Made by a program: the position numbers and the translations under genes. From positions 1-40,288 of the forward strand of contig CAYVQU010000028.1 of assembly GCA_964453155.1 (NCBI GenBank): a DNA stretch of 40,288 bases, written 5' to 3'. The stretch is from CAYVQU01 sp964453155 (GTDB lineage: Bacteria; Chloroflexota; Anaerolineae; Anaerolineales; UBA11858). This document shows, one piece after another, positions 24,155-32,240 of the stretch; within the stretch, counting starts at the first letter, position 1; the number at the start of each line of letters is the position of its first letter. The notes beneath the pieces are model-generated. The model was not told where the DNA came from. It was given only the letters and a program-made list of their open reading frames with translations, and did not search any database.

Positions 24155-25027
24155 ATGCAAGATTTAACCCCCCATTTTCTTGAATTAGTTCGTCTGGCGG
24201 CTACAGACCTAGCCCCGGATATTGAAAAATCACTGCAAGCAGCAGTGGAACGTGAAGAATCCGGATCGGCCGCCCGCGGGGCGATGGAAACCATCGTTCA
24301 AAACGTCGAAATGGCGCGTGAAATGTCGACCCCGATTTGTCAGGATACCGGCACGCCCTTGTTCTACGTTCATTATCCTGAAGGCTGGAGCACCCGGAAA
24401 CTGCGCAAACAAATCGTCGCCGCGGTCGTGGAAGCCACCGAAAAGGCCTATCTGCGCCCCAACTCGGTGAATACGGTCACGGGCGCCAACACGGGTGACA
24501 ACACCGGTGATGAACATTACCCCACCATCCACTTTGAAGAGGTCGATGGCGACACCTTAACCGTTGACCTGATGTTAAAAGGCGGCGGTTGCGAGAATGT
24601 CGGTGCGCAGTATAAGCTGCCTGACAACCGCTTGGGAGCCGGACGCGATCTCAAAGGGGTCCGCAAAGTGGTATTGGACGCGGTTCAACAAGCTCAGGGC
24701 AAGGGTTGTGCCCCCGGAGCTTTGGGCGTCTCCATCGGCGGCGACCGTGGTTCCTCGTTCATTGCCTCCAAAGAAGCCCTGCTGCGCCAACTCGACGACG
24801 AAAATCCCGACGCAACCCTGGCCGAACTCGAAGAAACCCTCACCGAGGATGCCAACCAACTCGGTATCGGTCCGATGGGCTTTGGCGGTAAAACCACGGT
24901 CTTGGGCACCAAGATTAAAGGCCTGCATCGCCTCCCGGCCAGCTACTTCGTCTCGGTCTCATACATGTGCTGGGCCTACCGCCGTCGCCAGATGGTCTAC
25001 CAAGACGGTGAAGTGAGTTATAGCTAA
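24155..25027 (+). CDS. Class I fumarate hydratase, alpha subunit
   Basis: 290 residues, corresponding to the N-terminal part of FumA/FumB or to TtdA. It interconverts fumarate and malate with a 4Fe-4S cluster; the three Cys ligands are seen in ICQDTGTP, GGGCENVGAQ and GKGCAPGALGV. GGFGGKTT-like segment FGGKTTVLGTKIKGLHRLPAS is also typical. AAGGAG precedes the ATG. The beta subunit follows after about 140 bases with an inverted repeat between. L-tartrate dehydratase is an alternative by sequence, but the succinate dehydrogenase and malic enzyme neighbours favour fumarase. Confidence 0.93.
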   Translation: MQDLTPHFLELVRLAATDLAPDIEKSLQAAVEREESGSAARGAMETIVQNVEMAREMSTPICQDTGTPLFYVHYPEGWSTRKLRKQIVAAVVEATEKAYLRPNSVNTVTGANTGDNTGDEHYPTIHFEEVDGDTLTVDLMLKGGGCENVGAQYKLPDNRLGAGRDLKGVRKVVLDAVQQAQGKGCAPGALGVSIGGDRGSSFIASKEALLRQLDDENPDATLAELEETLTEDANQLGIGPMGFGGKTTVLGTKIKGLHRLPASYFVSVSYMCWAYRRRQMVYQDGEVSYS

Positions 25028-25034
25028 AAAACTT

Positions 25035-25145
25035 AACGCCAAGGCGCAAAGGATGGAAGGCGCAGAGATTTTTGAAAGATAAAGAATCTCTGGTTTATCA
25101 AAAAATTACATTCTTTGCGTCTCTGCCTCTCAGCGTCTTTGCGTT
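25035..25145. repeat. Long imperfect inverted repeat between fumarase subunit genes
   Basis: Arms with AACGCCAAGGCGCAAAGG on one side and CTTTGCGTT, GCGTCTCTGCC on the other form a long imperfect hairpin with inner AGAGATT/AATCTCT. Cycles of GCAAAG and GCAGAG words are typical for a repeat class found in many environmental genomes. Confidence 0.7.
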
Positions 25146-25168
25146 TTGCATTTCGAAAGAAGGATGAT

Positions 25169-25789
25169 ATGAAAAAGTTGACAATCCCAATTTCTGATGA
25201 AGAGATTCGTGATCTCAAAATGGGCGATCCAGTGATGTTGACCGGGATTATCCTCACCGGGCGGGATTCGGTCCATAAATGGATGGTCGAGACGTTTGTC
25301 AAGCAGACCAGCGAACCTCAAGGCGATGACCTCGAAGTCTACGAAGCGATCAAACCGCTCCTAGATGGTGGCATTATTTATCATTGTGGTCCCGTCGTCG
25401 CCGGGTTGGACACCGGGGATTACAAATTCGTCGCCGCCGGTCCGACCACCAGCATTCGCGAGGAACCCTACCAGGGTCCGGTGATGGATCACTTCAATAT
25501 TAAGGGCGTCGTCGGCAAAGGCGGGATGGGGGCTAAAACCTTGAAAGCCTGCGAAGATGTCCCTGGGGTGTATTTCAGTGCCATCGGCGGCGCGGCTACC
25601 CTGATTGCCGAATCTGTCCAGGAAGTCAAAACCGTCTATAAGATGGAATTTGGGGTCCCCGAAGCCATTTGGGTCCTCGATGTCAAAGATTTCCCCGTCG
25701 TCGTTACGATGGATTCCCATGGCCAAAGCCTACACGCCGATATCGAAGAGAAATCCCAGGCTGTTTTCGACGAGTTGATCGCGACCTGA
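25169..25789 (+). CDS. Class I fumarate hydratase, beta subunit
   Basis: 206 residues from the ATG at 25169 with AGAAGGA upstream; the frame is open up to 25115 within the repeat. It matches the C-terminal part of class I fumarases: LKMGDPVMLTGIILTGRDSVHKWM, IIYHCGPVV, AAGPTTSIREEPYQG, GVVGKGGMGAKTL and AIGGAATLIAESV. The PTTS loop binds substrate and the HK in the first segment is part of the active site. It works with the alpha subunit as the two-chain form found in archaea and many anaerobic bacteria. Confidence 0.92.
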   Translation: MKKLTIPISDEEIRDLKMGDPVMLTGIILTGRDSVHKWMVETFVKQTSEPQGDDLEVYEAIKPLLDGGIIYHCGPVVAGLDTGDYKFVAAGPTTSIREEPYQGPVMDHFNIKGVVGKGGMGAKTLKACEDVPGVYFSAIGGAATLIAESVQEVKTVYKMEFGVPEAIWVLDVKDFPVVVTMDSHGQSLHADIEEKSQAVFDELIAT

Positions 25790-25804
25790 GCTGATTGATA
25801 AATT

Positions 25805-25876
25805 AAAACCGCTAATCCCGCGAATTTTCACGAATAAAAACACAAATTCGCGGTGATTAGCGAGATTAGCGGTTTT
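25805..25876. repeat. Nested perfect inverted repeat between fumB-like gene and sdhA
   Basis: AAAACCGCTAATC (25805-25817) pairs with GATTAGCGGTTTT (25864-25876), and inside it CCGCGAATTT (25818-25827) with AAATTCGCGG (25844-25853), all perfect. A TTTTTT run at 25871-25878 makes it terminator-like on the plus strand, so it may cut or reduce transcription into sdhA. Confidence 0.85.
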
Positions 25877-25906
25877 TTCTCGTTTTATTTTAAAAAGGAA
25901 CGATTT

Positions 25907-27703
25907 ATGACCGATAAGAATACGATTGTTCACGATGTAATTATTGTTGGCGCTGGCTTGGCCGGGACTTGGGCAGCAATGGCTGCGGCCCGCGCCGGAG
26001 TCACCAACGTGGGAGTCCTCTCCAAGATCCATCCCCTGCGCTCGCATAGTGGGGCGGCTCAAGGTGGGGTGGCGGCGGTGCTGAACAACGTCCGCCCGGT
26101 AGCCGATACCGGCCCCCGCGGCCCTTTGGAACCAGTGCCCGAGGGTGATGACCCACCCGATAGCCTCGACCTCCACATGTTCGACACCATCAAAGGTTCC
26201 GACTGGCTCGGTGACCAGGATGCCATCAAGATTATGGTCGAAGAAGCCCCCGAGATCATTTACGAATATGAGCATATGGGCTGCGTCTTCAGCCGCCTGC
26301 CCGACGGTCGCATCGCTCAGCGCCGCTTTGGCGGGCACAGCGCCCCACGCGCCAATTATGCTGCCGACTACACTGGCCACGTTTTACTACACACCATCCA
26401 CGAGCAGGCTCTGCGCAAGGGCGTAAAATTTTACAGCGAGTGGAACCTGCTCGATGTAATTATTGAAGACAATGTTTGCAAGGGTGTCGTGGCCCTCGAT
26501 ATCGAGACCGGCGAAGTTTACACCATGCGGGCCAAAGTCGTGATGTTTGGTACTGGCGGTTATGGCCGGGCTTTTGCGATTACGTCTAACGCCTATGCCA
26601 ACACCGGCGATGGCGTAGCGATTGCCTACAATGCTGGGGTTCCCTTGATGGATATGGAATTTGTCCAATTCCACCCCACCGGCCTATATGGGCATGGGAT
26701 TTTGATGAGCGAAGCCTGCCGGGGTGAGGGGGGGTACCTGACCAACAAAGACGGCGACCGCTTCATGGAAAAATATGCCCCTGACAAGATGGAACTCGCC
26801 CCCCGTGACTTAGTTAGTCGCTCCGAACAGACCGAGATTGACGAAGGCCGCGGTATTGGTGATGAAAGTCAGGGTGTTTTCCTGGATATGCGTCATTTGG
26901 GACGTGAGAAAATTCTCGAAAGACTGCCCCAAGTTCGCGATTTGGCGATCAACTTTGCCGGGGTAGATCCGATCGATGACCCGGTCCCGATCCAACCGAC
27001 GGCTCACTACAGCATGGGCGGTATCCCCGCTAATGCGGATGGACAGGTGATTGCTAACGCTGAGGGTGATCCCGTTGTTGGGTTCTACGCCGCGGGCGAA
27101 TGTGCCTGCATCAGTGTCCACGGGGCCAACCGCCTGGGGACCAATAGTCTCCTAGGAGCTTCAATTTTTGGTCGTCGTTCGGGGAACGCCATCGCCGAAT
27201 TCGTCAAAAATGGGGCCGAACTACCCTCCCTCAATGCCGATCCGGCCGAGGAGCAGCGGAAACGACTCCAGGCGATCAAAGACAACCCCGGTGAGGAAAA
27301 TGTCGAAGCCATTGCCCAAGAACTTAAGCAGACGATGACCGATTTCTGCGGCATTTACCGGGATGATGAAAAACTCAAACATGCCTTAGCCAAAGTCAAA
27401 GAACTCCAGGCCCGGTTCGAAAATGCCCAGGTGATGGATAAAACCGATCGCTTCAATACCGACGTTCTAGCCGCCATCGAGACTGAACACCTGCTAACTT
27501 TCAGTGAAGTAATCGTCAAAGGCGCCCTCGACCGCACCGAAAGCCGCGGGGCTCACTACCGCACCGACTTCCCGAAACGTGATGATGAAGATTGGCTCAA
27601 ACACACGGTAGCCCACAAAGGCAAAGACGGCCGTCCAGTCATTAGCTTCAAAGGTGTCAACATCGATTGGGAAAAATACCCGCCTCAGGAGAGAAAGTAT
27701 TAA
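25907..27703 (+). CDS. sdhA: Succinate dehydrogenase flavoprotein subunit
   Basis: 598 residues from the ATG at 25907 with AAAGGA upstream. FAD-binding GAGLAGTWAAMAAARAG at the N-terminus; SHSGAAQGG carries the His that binds FAD covalently. Further family marks are the RRFGGHSAPR stretch, GTGGYGRAF, FVQFHPTGL, HYSMGGI and GECACISVHGANRLGTNSLL. It oxidises succinate to fumarate, or reduces fumarate, on the cytoplasmic side of complex II. It is followed by sdhB, with a small hairpin in the gap. The high similarity pattern to both succinate dehydrogenases and fumarate reductases leaves the direction open. Confidence 0.95.
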   Translation: MTDKNTIVHDVIIVGAGLAGTWAAMAAARAGVTNVGVLSKIHPLRSHSGAAQGGVAAVLNNVRPVADTGPRGPLEPVPEGDDPPDSLDLHMFDTIKGSDWLGDQDAIKIMVEEAPEIIYEYEHMGCVFSRLPDGRIAQRRFGGHSAPRANYAADYTGHVLLHTIHEQALRKGVKFYSEWNLLDVIIEDNVCKGVVALDIETGEVYTMRAKVVMFGTGGYGRAFAITSNAYANTGDGVAIAYNAGVPLMDMEFVQFHPTGLYGHGILMSEACRGEGGYLTNKDGDRFMEKYAPDKMELAPRDLVSRSEQTEIDEGRGIGDESQGVFLDMRHLGREKILERLPQVRDLAINFAGVDPIDDPVPIQPTAHYSMGGIPANADGQVIANAEGDPVVGFYAAGECACISVHGANRLGTNSLLGASIFGRRSGNAIAEFVKNGAELPSLNADPAEEQRKRLQAIKDNPGEENVEAIAQELKQTMTDFCGIYRDDEKLKHALAKVKELQARFENAQVMDKTDRFNTDVLAAIETEHLLTFSEVIVKGALDRTESRGAHYRTDFPKRDDEDWLKHTVAHKGKDGRPVISFKGVNIDWEKYPPQERKY

Positions 27704-27708
27704 CGTCC

Positions 27709-27740
27709 AAACATGGCAACGCTAAAACGTTTGAATGTTT
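27709..27740. repeat. Hairpin between sdhA and sdhB
   Basis: AAACAT with ATGTTT (27709-27714, 27735-27740) and inner AACG with CGTT (27718-27721, 27728-27731) form a hairpin with an internal loop. The words resemble the palindrome within comEC. Confidence 0.5.
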
Positions 27741-27754
27741 AACAAGGAGCTTCT

Positions 27755-28534
27755 ATGTCAAAAAACGGCTCAAAATCTACTGTTACCTTACGTATTCAAC
27801 GCTTCAATCCCGATGAGGATAAGAAGCCGTATTTACAGGAATTTGAACTCGTCCGCACCCAGGGGATGACAGTGCTGGATGCCCTGCATGTCGCCAAAAC
27901 GGAACAGGATGGCAGCATCACCTATCGCCGCTCTTGCCGCCATGCCATTTGTGGCAGTTGTGCCATGAATATCAATGGCAAGAACGTGCTGGCCTGCCAC
28001 ACTCCAGTAGTGGATGTGCTGGATAAGAAGGGCCGGGTCACCATTCGGCCGCTGCCCTACCTCCCCATCATTAAAGATTTGGTCGTCGACCGCACTAGCT
28101 TCTGGGAGCAGTATCTGCGGGTCAAACCCTGGCTGATTTCCCCAGACAGCGTGCCTGAAAAAGAGTACCGCATCAGCCCCGATGAGGTCGAAGCGCTTCA
28201 AAAAGCCGAAACCTGCATCATGTGCGGGGCCTGTTACTCAGCCTGCAACGTTATCGGGATGACCAAAGAATATATCGGCCCGCATGCCCTGCTGAAAGCC
28301 TTCTTACGCGTCCTTGATCCCCGCGACTGTGGCCCCACCGAACGTTTGAGCGATTTGGACGGCGGCGACGGCGTCTACCGCTGCCACACCATCTTTAACT
28401 GTATCGATGCCTGCCCCAAGGAACTCAATCCCACCGAGGCCATCGAAACCCTGCGCAAGCTGGCCCAGAAACGCCAAAAATTCGAGGCCGCCCGTCAGGA
28501 ACGCCAGAAAACCCTGGAAAAGCCAGTGGTCTAG
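27755..28534 (+). CDS. sdhB: Succinate dehydrogenase iron-sulfur subunit
   Basis: 259 residues. The N-terminal ferredoxin domain holds the 2Fe-2S ligands in SCRHAICGSCAMNINGKNVLAC. The C-terminal domain has CIMCGACYSACNV for the 4Fe-4S cluster and CHTIFNCIDACPKELNP for the 3Fe-4S and remaining ligands. It carries electrons from SdhA to the membrane subunits. AAGGAG precedes the ATG. Its 3' end overlaps the inverted repeat before sdhC. Confidence 0.95.
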   Translation: MSKNGSKSTVTLRIQRFNPDEDKKPYLQEFELVRTQGMTVLDALHVAKTEQDGSITYRRSCRHAICGSCAMNINGKNVLACHTPVVDVLDKKGRVTIRPLPYLPIIKDLVVDRTSFWEQYLRVKPWLISPDSVPEKEYRISPDEVEALQKAETCIMCGACYSACNVIGMTKEYIGPHALLKAFLRVLDPRDCGPTERLSDLDGGDGVYRCHTIFNCIDACPKELNPTEAIETLRKLAQKRQKFEAARQERQKTLEKPVV

Positions 28535-28602
28535 TGAGAAGTAATCAGTGAATAGTGATCAGTTGGCTTGCTAACCACGACCCACTGACCACTCATCACT
28601 GG
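28523..28602. repeat. Imperfect inverted repeat at the sdhB-sdhC junction
   Basis: CCAGTG (28523-28528) pairs with CACTGG (28597-28602); inside, GTGATCAGTTGG faces CCCACTGACCAC. The left arm starts within the last codons of sdhB. The AGTGATCAGT words match a common intergenic repeat type. Confidence 0.65.
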
Positions 28603-28618
28603 GAACCAAGGAGTTTCT

Positions 28619-28972
28619 ATGTACAAAACAACCGGATTTATCAGTTTTGTCCTGCGCCGATTTACGGGGGTGGCGCTGGTGTTGTATCTCTTTACCCATA
28701 TGTGGGTGATCGGCTCCGTCAACCAGGGGCCGGAGGCCTTTGATGCCCGCCTGAATTTGGTCCAAACCAACTTCTTCAAACTTGCCGAAATCGCTCTGTT
28801 GGCTGCGGTGATTTATCACGCCTTCGACGGCATTCGCCTGATCATCGTGCACTATTTCAAAGTCACCGATTATCGCAAGAGTTTGTTTTACGCCGCCTTT
28901 GCTATTTCCGCTTTGTTGACGATTGCGGGAGGCGTACCCATATTTTTATTCATGCTTGAAGGCATGAAATAG
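28619..28972 (+). CDS. sdhC: Succinate dehydrogenase cytochrome b subunit
   Basis: 117 residues with three membrane helices: FISFVLRRFTGVALVLYLFTHMW, FFKLAEIALLAAVIYHAFDGIRL and LFYAAFAISALLTIAGGVPIFLF. RRFTG and the His in FTHMW and YHAFDGIR fit quinone and heme b binding. It anchors complex II in the membrane with SdhD. CAAGGAG precedes the ATG. sdhD starts ten bases after its stop. Confidence 0.9.
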   Translation: MYKTTGFISFVLRRFTGVALVLYLFTHMWVIGSVNQGPEAFDARLNLVQTNFFKLAEIALLAAVIYHAFDGIRLIIVHYFKVTDYRKSLFYAAFAISALLTIAGGVPIFLFMLEGMK

Positions 28973-28982
28973 GAGGAGCTCG

Positions 28983-29309
28983 ATGCGTATCTTTCAAATG
29001 CAGCGCGTCAGCGCTATCGCCTTACTCGTTTTTATGACCATCCATATGATTGTGGTTCACTATCCGCCATTCCATATTGATTTCAGTCGGATCATCGATC
29101 GGATGGCCAGCCCGATTTGGAAAGGAATTGACATTCTTTTCTTATTCTTTGCGCTCATGCACGCGTTGACGGGGGCTTATCAGGTGCTTACTGATATACA
29201 GCAGGTCAACAAGTTCAAAAAAGCCCTGGCCTGGGCGGCGATCATTGGAGGGATCATCGCGTTTTACTACGGTACCATCACGGTTTTGGCGTTTCAGCCA
29301 CCGGCATAA
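28983..29309 (+). CDS. sdhD: Succinate dehydrogenase membrane anchor subunit
   Basis: 108 residues and three membrane helices. MQRVSAIALLVFMTIHMIVVHY holds likely heme-binding His residues, and FFALMHALTGAYQVLTDI resembles the second helix with the second ligand position. AGGAG lies right before the ATG. Together with SdhC it forms the quinone site of complex II. Confidence 0.88.
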   Translation: MRIFQMQRVSAIALLVFMTIHMIVVHYPPFHIDFSRIIDRMASPIWKGIDILFLFFALMHALTGAYQVLTDIQQVNKFKKALAWAAIIGGIIAFYYGTITVLAFQPPA

Positions 29310-29311
29310 GT

Positions 29312-29342
29312 GCAAAACTCCGACTTCAATTCGGGGATTTGC
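29312..29342. repeat. Small inverted repeat between sdhD and malic enzyme gene
   Basis: GCAAAACTCCGA (29312-29323) faces TCGGGGATTTGC (29331-29342), ten of twelve positions paired, loop of seven. No T run follows, so it is not a typical terminator. Confidence 0.5.
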
Positions 29343-29365
29343 GTATCAATAAATTGGAGAATGTA

Positions 29366-30718
29366 ATGACTGCAAAATATAATGTTGAAGAGCTCCTCGC
29401 GAAAGCGAAGAAGCCCGCCGAAGATGCGATGTTTATGCATCAATTCTACAAGGGCAAAATGGAGACGACCCTCAAGTGTACGGTGCGCGATTTCGATGAT
29501 TTCGCGATTTGGTACACGCCGGGTGTGGCCGCCCCCTGTCGGGATATTCACGCTAACCCCGAGATGGTGTACGAACACACCAGCAAAGCCAACACGATTT
29601 TGGTTGTGAGTGATGGGACGCGCGTGTTGGGTTTGGGTGATATCGGCCCGAAAGCCGGCCTGCCGGTAATGGAAGGCAAAGCGCTGCTGTTCAAATTCCT
29701 GGGTGGGGTGGACGCGGTGCCGATCATGCTCGATACCAAAGACCCGGATGAAATTATTAAAACCACGTTGATGATGCAACCGGCCTACGGCGGTGTCAAC
29801 CTGGAAGATATTGCCCAGCCCAAGTGTTTCCGCGTGCTTGATGAACTGCGTGAGAAGGCCGAAATCCCGGTCTGGCACGATGACCAGCAAGGGACCGCGA
29901 CCGTGACCCTGGCGGGTTTGGTGAATGCCCTCAAGATTGTTGACAAGAAGAAGGAAGATGTCAGCATCGCTTTCATTGGCAGTGGGGCTTCCAACGTGGC
30001 TTGCTCCCGCCTGATCTTTGGGTGGGGCGTCGATCCCGCCAAGTGCTTCATGGTGGACAGCAAAGGCATCTTAGGCCCGCACCGCAAAGATATCGAAGCC
30101 GTCAAGGCCGATTTCAAAGACAAATGGAAATTGTGTGAAACTACCAATGCCGAAGGTCGGGAAGGTGGCATCCCCGAGGCCATGAAGGGTGTTGACGTGG
30201 TAATTGCCCTCTCTCGCCCCGGTCCCGAGACCATCAAGAAGGATTGGGTTCGCGATATGGCCTCCGACGCCATCGTATTCGCCTGTGCCAACCCGATCCC
30301 CGAAATTTGGCCGTGGGAAGCTAAAGACGCTGGTGCCCGCATTGTGGCGACCGGCCGTTCTGATTTCCCCAACCAGGTCAACAACTCCCTCGGGTTCCCC
30401 GGCATCTTCCGCGGGACCCTGGATGTTCGAGCCTCCACCATTACCGATGAGATGTGCTTCGCCGCCGCCGAGGCCCTGGCCGATCAGATTGGCGATAAAC
30501 TCTCCGAAGATCAGATTCTCCCCAACATGGATGATTGGGAAGTCTACCCCCGCGAGGCCGCGGCAGTCGCCATGAAAGCCATTGAGCAGGGCATTGCCAA
30601 GATTCACCTGACCTACGACGAAGCTTACGAACTGGCCACCGAGGTCATTGCCCGTTCGCGCGAACAGACTCGCCTGATGATGGAACATGGTCTGATTTGC
30701 GACTGTGGTAACCCCTAA
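29366..30718 (+). CDS. NAD(P)-dependent malic enzyme
   Basis: 450 residues from the ATG at 29366 with TTGGAGA upstream. The malic N-terminal domain has WYTPGVAAPC and VSDGTRVLGLGDIGPKAGLPVMEGK (in two parts: VSDGTRVLGLGDIGP and KAGLPVMEGK); the second domain has VWHDDQQGTATVTLAGL, an NAD-binding stretch IAFIGSGASNVAC and FACANPIPEIWPWEAK. It decarboxylates malate to pyruvate. No phosphotransacetylase-like extension is present, so it is the short type. It closes the dicarboxylate operon, and a strong terminator follows. Confidence 0.93.
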   Translation: MTAKYNVEELLAKAKKPAEDAMFMHQFYKGKMETTLKCTVRDFDDFAIWYTPGVAAPCRDIHANPEMVYEHTSKANTILVVSDGTRVLGLGDIGPKAGLPVMEGKALLFKFLGGVDAVPIMLDTKDPDEIIKTTLMMQPAYGGVNLEDIAQPKCFRVLDELREKAEIPVWHDDQQGTATVTLAGLVNALKIVDKKKEDVSIAFIGSGASNVACSRLIFGWGVDPAKCFMVDSKGILGPHRKDIEAVKADFKDKWKLCETTNAEGREGGIPEAMKGVDVVIALSRPGPETIKKDWVRDMASDAIVFACANPIPEIWPWEAKDAGARIVATGRSDFPNQVNNSLGFPGIFRGTLDVRASTITDEMCFAAAEALADQIGDKLSEDQILPNMDDWEVYPREAAAVAMKAIEQGIAKIHLTYDEAYELATEVIARSREQTRLMMEHGLICDCGNP

Positions 30719-30765
30719 TCTTTTGATGTGGCTGAATCTTTCTGGCCTGAATCCCCCTTATATCC

Positions 30766-30798
30766 AAAAAACTGCCCCCAATTGCGGGGGCAGTTTTT
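30766..30798 (+). terminator. Terminator of the dicarboxylate operon
   Basis: ACTGCCCCC (30771-30779) and GGGGGCAGT (30786-30794) with flanking A and T runs form a strong stem with a six-base loop, about 50 bases after the malic enzyme stop. Confidence 0.92.
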
Positions 30799-30838
30799 CA
30801 CTGGGTAGCACCTTTGTCTTATGCCAGTCCGTCACCTG

Positions 30839-30872
30839 AATTGTAAATATTGAGTATAATCTATTTACAATT
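30839..30872 (+). promoter_or_regulatory. Perfect palindrome enclosing a -10 box
   Basis: AATTGTAAATA (30839-30849) and TATTTACAATT (30862-30872) are exact inverse copies. Their 12-base centre contains TATAAT (30855-30860). No good -35 box is present at the right distance. A dimeric protein binding here would cover the promoter of the cyclase gene. Confidence 0.8.
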
Positions 30873-30905
30873 CCCATCAATTGGTGTTGATTTATCTGAA
30901 ATTCA

Positions 30906-31970
30906 ATGGACCTGCAAACCGTTCTCTCCCGCCGACCGAAAATCATTTTGGCTGATGATGATTGGTTGAATCGCGATTTATTAGAGACCTACCTGACCAA
31001 TGCCGGCTGTGAAGTTGCTGCATTTCCGGATGGTGAGCAGGCCTTGATTGCCATCCAGGAAACACTGCCCGATTTGGCGCTCCTCGATATCCGGATGCCG
31101 GGGAAAGATGGTTTATCGGTGTGCCGGGCGGTGAAAGACAACCCCCAAACTCAGTTTATTCCCGTTATTATTGTGACCGCACTGGATTCGCAAGATGAAG
31201 AGTTGAATGCGATCGAATCGGGGGCCGATGATTTTATTACCAAACCATTTAATTCAGTTATTTTGCTCACCCGGGTCCGTTCGTTGTTGCGGCTGAAGCG
31301 GTTGCATGATGAACTTGAGAGCAAAAACGATCTCTTGCGGCAGGCGTTTACCCGTTATGTGGATCACGAAGTTGCTGAAATCATAATTACAGATCCGGAC
31401 CGTTACTTGAAATTGGGCGGGGAAACGCGGCAGATCACGGTCTTGTTCGCCGACTTGCGAGATTTTACCCGGTTTTCGGCGGTGCACCCAGCCCCTGAAG
31501 TCGTCGATATTCTCAACCTGGTTTTTAATGAGTTGGTCGAAATTGTTTTTAATCAAAAAGGGACATTTGATAAATTTTTGGGTGATGCGGTGATGGCCTT
31601 TTACGGCGCGCCCATTGAAGGCGATGACGACGCTGAACGGGCGATCCGATCGGCGATTGAGATGCAGCAATGCTTTACCCAATTGCGGTCTGAATATTCA
31701 ATTTTAGAACCGCTGGGGTTAGGGGTGGGGGTTCATTCTGGGGAGGCAATTGTTGGCAATATCGGTTCTGAGCGGGTGATGGATTACACTGCGATTGGTG
31801 ATAATGTCAACATTTCTCGGCGGTTACAAGAATTAGCTCGTCCAGGGGAGATACTGATCAGTGAAGCTACCCAGCAATTAGTGTCCGCGGCCAAAGTTAA
31901 ACACTTGGGCACCCAAGCGTTACCAGGTCGGAGCGAACCGGTAACGATCTATTCCCTCCAAGATTTCTAA
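30906..31970 (+). CDS. Response regulator with class III adenylate cyclase domain
   Basis: 354 residues. The receiver domain (about 12-130) has DDDW acidic residues, phospho-acceptor Asp61 in LLDIRMPGKDG and Lys in TKPFN. After a coiled linker the cyclase domain (about 170-330) shows FADLRDFTRF with two metal-binding Asp, DKFLGDAVMAFYGAP with the Lys that reads adenine, and MDYTAIGDNVNISRRL with the second base-reading Asp plus transition-state Asn/Arg. All catalytic residues are present, so it should make cAMP in a phosphorylation-dependent way. No ribosome binding site is visible before the ATG. Its partner kinase may be one of those downstream, but this is a guess. Confidence 0.9.
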   Translation: MDLQTVLSRRPKIILADDDWLNRDLLETYLTNAGCEVAAFPDGEQALIAIQETLPDLALLDIRMPGKDGLSVCRAVKDNPQTQFIPVIIVTALDSQDEELNAIESGADDFITKPFNSVILLTRVRSLLRLKRLHDELESKNDLLRQAFTRYVDHEVAEIIITDPDRYLKLGGETRQITVLFADLRDFTRFSAVHPAPEVVDILNLVFNELVEIVFNQKGTFDKFLGDAVMAFYGAPIEGDDDAERAIRSAIEMQQCFTQLRSEYSILEPLGLGVGVHSGEAIVGNIGSERVMDYTAIGDNVNISRRLQELARPGEILISEATQQLVSAAKVKHLGTQALPGRSEPVTIYSLQDF

Positions 31971-31973
31971 ATA

Positions 31974-32002
31974 TTGCCGGGTATTTGCCCGGATGCTATA
32001 AT
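31974..32002 (+). promoter_or_regulatory. Promoter of tRNA-Arg
   Basis: TTGCCG (31974-31979) and TATAAT (31997-32002) with a 17-base spacer, eight bases before the tRNA. Confidence 0.75.
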
Positions 32003-32010
32003 TTTGGCAG

Positions 32011-32084
32011 GCCCCAGTAGCTCAATAGGACAGAGCAACGCTCTCCTAAAGCGTAGGTTGTGCGTTCGATTCGCACCTGGGGCA
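32011..32084 (+). tRNA. tRNA-Arg (anticodon CCU)
   Basis: A full cloverleaf: acceptor GCCCCAG/CTGGGGC, D stem GCTC/GAGC, anticodon stem ACGCT/AGCGT with loop CTCCTAA (anticodon CCT in DNA), T arm GTGCG-TTCGATT-CGCAC and discriminator A at 32084. The CCA end is not encoded. It reads AGG codons. Confidence 0.95.
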
Positions 32085-32098
32085 CACGCCTTAGGCAC

Positions 32099-32126
32099 AA
32101 ATCCCTTAGCCAAAACTAAGGGATTT
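32099..32126 (+). terminator. Terminator after tRNA-Arg
   Basis: AAATCCCTTAG and CTAAGGGATTT form an 11-bp stem with a six-base loop, followed by a T run. Confidence 0.9.
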
Positions 32127-32240
32127 TTTGTGTTGTCGTGATATGGGGCTTGAAAATAAATTGATTTTATGCTAATTTTGAGATTGAAATCAGGGAATGA
32201 ATCTAAAAAGATTCTCGGAGAATAATAATGGGAGGCAAGC

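Noticed and set aside
25805..25876. True operon-ending terminator before sdhA
   Set aside because: Although terminator-like, it has the nested form of a dispersed palindrome and no new promoter is visible before sdhA; kept as a repeat.
30906..31970. GGDEF diguanylate cyclase
   Set aside because: The C-terminal domain has class III cyclase metal and base-binding motifs and lacks GGDEF or EAL motifs.
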